A DNA stretch of 64,000 nt, taken from Euryodendron excelsum. Lineage: Eukaryota > Streptophyta > Magnoliopsida > Ericales > Pentaphylacaceae. A program made the position numbers and the translations under genes. A model generated the notes under the pieces. That model searched no databases. It saw only the letters and a program-made list of their open reading frames with translations, and was not told the origin of the DNA. Location: the NCBI GenBank assembly GCA_033060915.1, contig CM065394.1, positions 24,076,501-24,140,500 of the forward strand, read 5' to 3'. Positions 57,008-64,000 of this stretch are shown here, one piece after another; the first letter of the stretch is position 1; the number at the start of each line of letters is the position of its first letter.

Positions 57008-59967
57008 ATGGACGACTACAGAGAACATGAGATTCTGTTTCCGAGCTGGCTCAGCAAGAATCCATAGGAGATGGCAGAATCTCGTCTCTTCATTATCTCT
57101 TGCTTTGTTGCTGGCTTAATTGGGATCTTGACCATAGCCTACGTAGCCTTCCAATGGAGAAGAAACATCAATTTGAATTGGATGAAAGCAATAGCCAGGT
57201 TGAAGAAAAACCCAAAGGCAAGGAACAAGGTTCCTGTTGTCCCTCATACATGGATCTAGGAATCTGTGTCTTGAGGGAAATGTTTAAACTGCTGTGTGTG
57301 CTTAAAGTCAGTGTCTCCTTCTCAAGTTCTTGGACCAATGGTGGCCTCAGACACATTTATACACTGCTGTAGCATATGTGGTGCAGCAGCTCACCTGGCC
57401 TGCTCCTCGAATGCACCCCAGGATTGCAAGTGTGTGTCTATGGTGGGCTATGAGCATGCAATACACTAGTGGATTGAGATCACTGATCAACCTGATGAAA
57501 CTTCTTTTTGTAGCTATTGTGAAGAGCCGTGCAGTGGTTCTTTCCTCGGGGGATCCCCTATATGGTGTTGCTTGTGGTGTCAATGTCTGGTTCATATTGA
57601 CTGCCATGGTAGCATGTCAAATGAAACAGGTGATATTTGTGATTTGGGCCCATTTTGAAGGCTGATTTTATTGCCACTTTTTGTTAAGGAGCTGAACCGG
57701 TCTTCCTCGGGTGGATTTTTGAGTTCCATCACCCGTGGAGCTACTGAGATTGCATCTTCTTTGCGTGCTACTATTAGGAGTCAAAGCAAGAAGCACAAGC
57801 AAGAAAATGACACCTCTGCAGAAACAGGTGATAGCAATAGTATTGGTGACCCTTCCACAGAAAGTACAGCTGATACTCTTCAAACAGTTAATGGTCTTCA
57901 TAGAATGGAGGAAAGTTGCAATGGCAGCATAAATTTTGGTGGTGTGGATAAGCACCAAGATTGTGATGCTGTTAAAAGATTGGATTCTAAACCTAGTTTT
58001 AAAAGAAGTTCATCAATCAACCAAAAGGATGAGTCTCAGATGGTAGGGTTGAAACAGAGATGTGAGTTGATTGATTTGCCACTAGATGTGAGACCCCTAC
58101 TAGTTTTACTAGTTTTCCTTAACAAGAAAAGTAGGGCTCAGCATGGTGATTCACTGAGGCAACGTTTGAACATGCTCTTGAATCCTGTTCAGGTCATTCT
58201 TTGACCACTGTCTCTCTCTCTGAAGCAGTAAAACATATATTCCCTCTGTAATCCTTTGGCAATGATCTTGGTGGTATTCACAGTGAAAACTGGATCATGG
58301 ATGATGTGATTTCCTCAAGAGGCATCAGCCTCTTACTTAAGTTTTTTAAAATTTCATCTTTGAACGTGCTTTCTACAGGTTTTCGAGTTGAGTTGGACAC
58401 AAGGACCAGAGGTGGGTCTGTATTTGTTTAAGCGGGTGCCCCACTTCAGAATTCTTGCATGTGGAGGAGATGGTACCGTTGGCTGGGTTTTGAATGCCAT
58501 AGACAAGCAAAATTTTGTTTCTCCTCCTCCAGTTGCAATTCTTCCTGCAGGAACAGGAAATGACTTGGCCCGAGTTTTGTCATGGGGAGGTGGTTTGGGT
58601 TCAGTGGAGAGACAAGGGAGCCTTTTCACTGTGTTGCACCACATAGAACATGCTGCAGTAACTATTCTTGTTCGGTGGAAGATAGCAATTCTAAACCAGC
58701 AGGAAAAGCAACTTCAACCCTCAAAATTTATGAACAACTAGCTTGGTAAGTCTGAATATTTTATTTTTCAACCACTCAAGGTGTGTCTAGACTCTAGAGG
58801 ATGAAGTATACTCGCTTGATGTGGATTGCAATTTTGGTTTGTAAAATATGCACATGCCAGATACGTTAGCGTCACATAAGCACATAAAAAACCCATAAAT
58901 CTACCCTAACGTTTCTTGGATCCTGTTCACAGCCGTCAGGAATGGCCTATACACCCTTTTCTTTCCGCTGACAAAAGCCTAACCTTTTATTACCCCTTAG
59001 CAGCACTTGGAAAAGCCAATATTTTACCAGCCTTTCAGCCGCTATATATTGGTCAAAATGAGCCCTTGTAAGCCTTCAAATTGGCGTCACACCTTATCTT
59101 TGGGCTCACTGCTTGGAGGAAAGTATTCCCCATACTCATCCTACATTGCAACCAAGAGTGAATGATAGTACTAATGTTCTCTCCTTCAATTGTTCAGTCT
59201 GTGATGATCGAAGTAGGAACACCCAATACAAGCACCAATTAAGTATAGGTCGCAAGAAAAGGATAGAAGGCAAACCAAGAATGTATCGTTATGTGTATAG
59301 ACACATTTATTTGCATAAAGTACACTCAGGAAGATCAAACATTTAACATCTATCAGGTTAACCAAATGCGGTTAAATGTTGAATCTCAAACAAAACAGCA
59401 AAGTTAGGTTGAAAAAAGGTTGGATGAGTCTAAATTGTGGTCAAGCAATTTGGGCAGGATCCTAGTAGACAGTTTAGACATTCACAAGATTAATTCCTAG
59501 TGCAAATTATCATAATAACAGACCAAAGACTTGAGTATGCATATTCCCAATTGGACCAGATCTCCGAAGTAAAACCTCACAAACCAACTTTTACCTCTTC
59601 TTCAAATTTAATTTTCTTGTTCTCTTTATGGACTGCATCAGGATGTGATTGGTTTGTGAGGTTTTCTGGTAACCCATTGTTGGTCATATAGTGAGATTGG
59701 CATGTGAGAGTGCGAGGCAATGCCCTGTAATATGTTTCCCTATGCATGGGCAATTGGGGATTTTGTATACATCCACGTTCTTCTTTCACTTTCTATTTTT
59801 GGCTTTTTGTTTCATATTTTAGCACCTTATATTAGTTTGTCATGGATACGCTTGTGCTTTATAGTGACAAACAGGAAATTATTGTCACAGGGGTTGGGTG
59901 TGATGCAAAGGTTGCATTGGAAATCCATAATCTAAGGGAGGAGAACCCGGACAAGTTCTATAATCAG
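57008..59967 (+). pseudogene. DGK1: Diacylglycerol kinase (plant cluster I, DGK1/2-like), non-processed pseudogene
   Basis: Exons 57008-58192 (395 codons), 58379-58745 and 59891-59967 keep phase and GT-AG junctions. The order is N-terminal membrane segment (FIISCFVAGLIGILTIAYVA), two C1 zinc modules (57286-57440 and 57500-57655, with CCVC, CSICGAAAH, SFCSYC, WCCLWC), a low-complexity linker, then the kinase domain with GGDGT (58463-58477) and [21 protein letters not shown] turns diacylglycerol into phosphatidic acid at membranes. Six in-frame stops break it: TAG 57065, 57257, 57467 and 58739; TGA 57272 and 57656. A 9-bp duplication (58100-58117) adds three residues and NKKSG reads NKKSR. The first ATG is judged from the family N-terminus; ATG 57071 could restart after the first stop. 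The rest of the kinase is not in the window. An alternative is that stops are assembly errors, but their Gln/Arg bias argues for decay. Confidence 0.85.
58746..59890 (+). other. DGK-like intron between kinase exons
   Basis: GTAAGTCT donor at 58746 and TTGTCACAG acceptor at 59890. 1,145 bp with no gene; the ORFs at 59113-59346, 59500-59691 and 59577-59789 have no domain. Nothing repetitive stands out. Confidence 0.6.
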
Positions 59968-61207
59968 GTAACGGTTATGTACTTCAGAATGTTTTTACTG
60001 ACTTGGGTTGGGGTGCAGGAATATTGAAACAAGGAATAGTTATTCCATTTGTTGAAATAGCTCTGGGATCTTTTCAAAGGGAAACTGTGCAAACAGTGGT
60101 CGCTGTATAGTTCTACATTTCATATCTGCAAATTAACAGTATTTCATAGTTTGGAATAATGAGCTAAATTTGGCATTTTAAGCGTAATCATAGTTTAAGC
60201 ATGAAAACTGGTACATATAAATGATGAAGACATAATCTGGTTGTAAGGATACGTCTATTGACGCTCTCTTTTCGCTTTTGTTGAAGAAGGATACTAATAC
60301 AATTTTATTAGATTTTCTTGGCTGAAATTGACCTTTTTTCAAGACTTTTTGGGTTTATCAACTCTTATGAGTGTTGCTCTAATTTGCATATTTATAAAAC
60401 AAAAGAAGAAAGGTTCTTCGCATATTGTGACTGCTCATCTTGGTGCCTTCTAACAAAATCTTACTCGTCAATTTTTTTTTTTTTTGACTAGTCATAAATT
60501 TATTAGTAGGGATGGTGTCAATCACTGATGTGGGGTAGACATTTTCTTTCTCCCCTGCACGTTTGACCTTGAGTCAATGACTTAATCTCAGATGCTGGTT
60601 TTGAAAGATTAACTGGTAACCTTATTTTAGAAGATTACATAATCGTAGGAAAGGGTCCTAATCCCATTATGGGTTGTGATTGTAGTGGCAATGGTAGATA
60701 TTAAAAGTTGCGAGTATTTATGTTGCCATGACAGCTTGCCATGAGCACATGAATATGAAAGCTACTCCTTTGATTTTAGCCTTCTTTAATTCTCATTTTA
60801 TTTCCCAATTGTTGTAAAAAGGAATTCCAACTTAGATATGCAAATATTTTTTTTGATGGAAAAACTTCAATTCCTGAACACACATTTCGAAAGAACAAGA
60901 ATAAAATATGTTATTTGTTGGAGATTTATTTAAGTTTTATATAAATCTAGGCTATTCATGTTTAACCTAAATCTACTTGAGGGTTGATAATGAAGTGTGA
61001 GATCTAAGTTGCCTTTCAAGTTGATAGATTTGATAATTTCGTTTTATAGTGACGACAATAATTTTTTATTTTTTTTAAGGCAAAATCCTTCACTGGCAGC
61101 AATGGTCTTAAAATTACAAAACATCTTGAGGAAAGATAGAATTTCCTATTAAAAGCGATTCACCCTCTACAAGAAGTATTACTGCTTCCACTAAAAATCA
61201 TCTTTAT

Positions 61208-61600
61208 AGGTCGAGATGTAGGACACGACACGACACGACACAGATTCGCTGACACGACAATTTTTAGAAAGTGTAGGACACAACACAGTGGGTACACAAC
61301 AAATATATATCTATATATTTTTTATGCATCATATATAGGAATATTTTGCTTAAAAAGAATGAAAAAATACAAAATGACAATAATTAAAATTAAAAACCAT
61401 GTATTCCATAGATTAAACTTCAAATTATGTTAAAATTGTATTTTTTAATTTTATAATTGGATATCAAGTCAAATTAGGTATAAAATCACATTGTTTCATG
61501 TGTGTCTAAGTGATGGACAGATGTGTTCCCCAAGTGTCCAAAATATGTTGGGTTTTAAAAAGATTTAAAACTTGTAGGACGTGTTTGGATGCATGTCCAA
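61208..61600. mobile_element. Second, decayed copy of the GACAC-rich MITE
   Basis: It is collinear with 55160-55580: GACACGACACGACACG head, AGAAAGTGTAGGACA, TATATAGGAATATTT, TTAAAATTAAAAACCATG, TGTGTCTAAGTGATGGACA and AGTGTCCAAAATATG. The CTAAGAAGC ends are lost. Confidence 0.6.
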
Positions 61601-61975
61601 GGAGTGTTGTACCCGTGGGATATTAGGTTTGACATGTGCACTCCTACTATTTGAAGGAGTTGTGCAACCGAAAGGGAAGGAAAAAAATGAAGCATTGAGG
61701 TTTGGTGCTCGCCTCCTGTTATGTAATGTTCGTTGTATACTTGTATTGTGTCCTGCATCACCATGATGACGACGGGTGTTAGCATGAGTTGACACTATAT
61801 CAAATGGTAATTAAAGCTATTTTACTGGTGATATTTAATCCAACTAATTGCTTGATTTGAGTTGTGTGAGACAATGGGTAAGACAATGCTCTATGAAGCA
61901 CGGACACTTGTCTGGTTCCAAAAAAATTAAAAAGGTAAGAGGGCACGTTTGGACACATGTCCGACTCATGTCGGG

Positions 61976-62013
61976 AAGTATAATTCCAGTTAGTGTCAAC
62001 TGGAATTATACTT
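61976..62013. repeat. Perfect 16-bp inverted repeat with 6-nt loop
   Basis: AAGTATAATTCCAGTT, loop AGTGTC, then AACTGGAATTATACTT. The pairing is perfect over 16 bp. Part of the arm (ATAATTCCAGTTAG) occurs again at 62255-62268. Confidence 0.8.
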
Positions 62014-64000
62014 GTCTCGATAAGGGTCGTTTTCGATACAAACACAATACCTTCTTAAAAGTGTCTGTACTTCTTCGGCAATGCTTGAAACCCTTCTAGT
62101 TGTCATTAAATATTTATAAAAAAGTAGAGCAACGTGTAATTGAAGACAAACTAAATTCTTAAATATCATATAATCATGGATTTGTTATCCTAACCATTTG
62201 ATTTTGAAGTAAGCTCATGAATTGCCTTTCACTTGCCCATTCCATGTTATGCCATAATTCCAGTTAGTTTTGGGGTAGCAATTTTTGTTTTTTTCATTTT
62301 GATCTTTGTGGACTATTTGTTTGAGCTTAGGATTTCCCATGCATGTACTTATTTTTTAAACACACACATACACAACCACCACCACCCAAAAAAAGGCCTT
62401 TTATTGTGTATGTATGCTTTATGGTGTAGTATAATGGTGAGTGTCGACATATTTTCATACTAGGAGCATTGCAGAAATTGGGATGTTGAGATGAGATAGA
62501 GGCAGAACAAGAATTGACATAATAACAGATGAATGCTTAGGAGAAGCTTGAGGTTGCATGAAATGGGGATTAGATGAGGTGAACTCTTAAGATATTTTGG
62601 GCTTTGCAGGAAAGCTTCCCTAAGGGCTAATTTGATTTAAGATGCCAACATCACAATGACAATTAAAAGGCCAAAACATATGAAAGTAAACATGGGCTAG
62701 GATGTTGAACAAAGACATGATGAGCTTGCATATGCTGCAAACATTGGCTTCATGCAACTTCAGTAGTCGAGGTTTCAAATGTGTTGGGTAAAACATTATG
62801 GATGTACGAACTAAAGACTTCTATGTATTATCCTTTTGCAAGAGTGCATGAAAATTTGATCAGGATGGATTTTTTTTTCATTTTTAAAGTTCATGGTTAT
62901 GGTTGATTCAGACACTCCCCCCTCCCCTTTTTCCCAATAAAGAGAAAAGAAGCAGTTAGTTTCTTACAGTTTCTTTTTCACGTTACAATTTTCAGAGTAA
63001 CTGGAATCAGTTGGCCTGAAAGGGAATCTGGAAAGTTTTGTAGGAACTATTGAGATATTTGACAAGGATTACTAGGCTAGACAAAAATATTTTGTATTGT
63101 TGGGCTAGAAGGAAAAATTAGACGTTTGATGAGGGCTAATGAGAACTTTAAGGGGCATGCATGGGGAAGTTTTTGGATTTCGGAAGTTGGGAGCAGGATA
63201 CTATGTTGGTTTCTAGAGATTTTGGAGTACTTGCATCGGGGATCTAAAGTTATGCCCTAGTGGAATTGGCATGACATTTCAGAACTTTGGGGGTCTGCCA
63301 AGCCCACTTCTATCTTTCAGTGCTCATGCTCTTAATTTTCACCTTCAAATATGGTCTAAGATCCAGTAGAGAGCTTTTATTTTAAACTCTAGGGAGCCTC
63401 TTGTAATTATTTTTTCTCTTCTATGGGAATGACTTTTTACAGCTGAGGTGGGAGACCAAATATCTACCATCTTATTGTTTCCAATATCCCTTTCAACTCC
63501 AATTTTTGTAGTATACTTCTGGCTCGGTCTTCCCTCTTATTATTTCCAATATCCGTTTCAACTTCAATTTTTGTAGTATACTTCTACCTCCCGTTTGGAT
63601 TGAGCCATCCTGCCTTTACTTTTAGAAAAGGCAATACGAACTAAGAAATTAGTGGGGGCTTTTCCATACACGTACATAGCAAGGTAGGGATATCATTGTT
63701 GTTTTTGTGGTGGTATATTATTCTCGTCATATATGGATGAATAAATTGTACACCAATTTGAGTATGTGTATTGGCATTATCAGATCTGAAATTGTGAACT
63801 TCTATAATATTCTGCAAGTTTCCAGCTGAAAGCTAGGAGGTCTAGAGTGTCAGCATAGCCTGTTGTTTAGAATGGGCCGCATCTTAAGTCTGTGTTCTTG
63901 TTCCTGGCAGAATCCCATTGCGGAGCACTTGACTTAATGGATGACATTCCATGTGTATGCCTTTTGGTGTCTTCCATTACTAAATTGTGAAGTGGGATAA

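Larger units (their letters stand above)
59968..64000. other. Region after the last recognised DGK exon
   Basis: 4 kb without a recognisable coding exon. Relatives continue after this point with the accessory kinase region (FMNKVLYAREGA-like) and I found no trace of it. It contains a decayed GACAC-rich MITE copy (61208-61600), a further GACAC fragment (61885-61975) and a perfect hairpin (61976-62013). Either the intron is long and the next exons lie beyond 64000, or the copy is truncated. The short ORFs between 61555 and 62463 are read from repeat sequence. Confidence 0.5.

Noticed and set aside
57008..59967. DGK copy as a processed (retrotransposed) pseudogene
   Set aside because: The introns with GT-AG junctions are present, so it derives from genomic duplication or is the original locus in decay.
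61565..61795. Overlapping minus ORFs of 76 codons as a small gene
   Set aside because: Both are in the decayed MITE and its flank in different frames, with no similarity or codon bias.

Overview
This is a repeat-dominated segment of a plant nuclear genome, almost certainly a eudicot. It is AT-rich, with spliced eukaryotic genes (GT-AG introns, plant promoter motifs) on a background of nested LTR retrotransposons of plant-specific types (Ty3/gypsy Ogre-like, Tat/Retand-like, Athila-like and a SIRE-like copia LTR). No bacterial-type operon, CRISPR array, rRNA or tRNA gene was seen. I found no convincing new biological system. The interest lies in the order of insertions, in palindromic repeat arrays inside the retroelements, and in a decaying diacylglycerol kinase copy.

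Layout. 1-295: AACCGAACC-type repeat. 296-16913: copies and fragments of one family of very long LTRs (3.8-4.8 kb, called LTR-A here). They include a head-to-head pair forming a fold-back near 2060-3475 and a gag-only Ogre-like unit on the minus strand (LTRs 13118-16913 and 6349-10581, internal 10582-13117, tRNA-Arg-type primer site). 16914-19314 plus 34331-35113: an Athila-like minus-strand element (PBS, accessory ORFs, LTR) cut in two by a complete 15-kb Tat/Retand element at 19315-34325 (LTRs of 461 and 463 bp, TSD GTTTT). That element has a degenerate sense gag-pol with two RNase H domains and an antisense ORF; a solo LTR-A (26992-31837, TSD AAAAT) sits inside the antisense ORF. 35384-42638: two solo LTRs of another gypsy family in opposite orientation, 960 bp apart; the left one carries a copia-like solo LTR. 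42639-47970: a third LTR-A solo LTR (TSD GCAAA) inserted between exon-like minus-strand blocks I could not identify. 48179-48693: a non-autonomous hAT element (TSD TGGTCAAC).

Genes. From about 48.9 kb the window turns genic. A complete four-exon RPS19 gene (ribosomal protein eS19, 143 aa) at 49121-51886 has site II and telo-box promoter motifs. Downstream on the same strand (promoter near 54.3 kb, coding exons 57008-59967) lies a plant cluster-I diacylglycerol kinase copy. Its exon structure and GGDGT motif are kept, but it has six in-frame stops and no further exon before the window end, so I call it a decaying, non-processed pseudogene.

Events that can be ordered by nesting: the Athila-like element was present first; the Tat/Retand element inserted into its LTR, and an LTR-A unit abuts and truncates its internal region; a solo LTR-A then formed inside the Tat/Retand element. 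In the decayed coding regions many stops are TAG or TGA where the family has Gln (CAG) or Arg (CGA), as expected from deamination of methylated cytosines.
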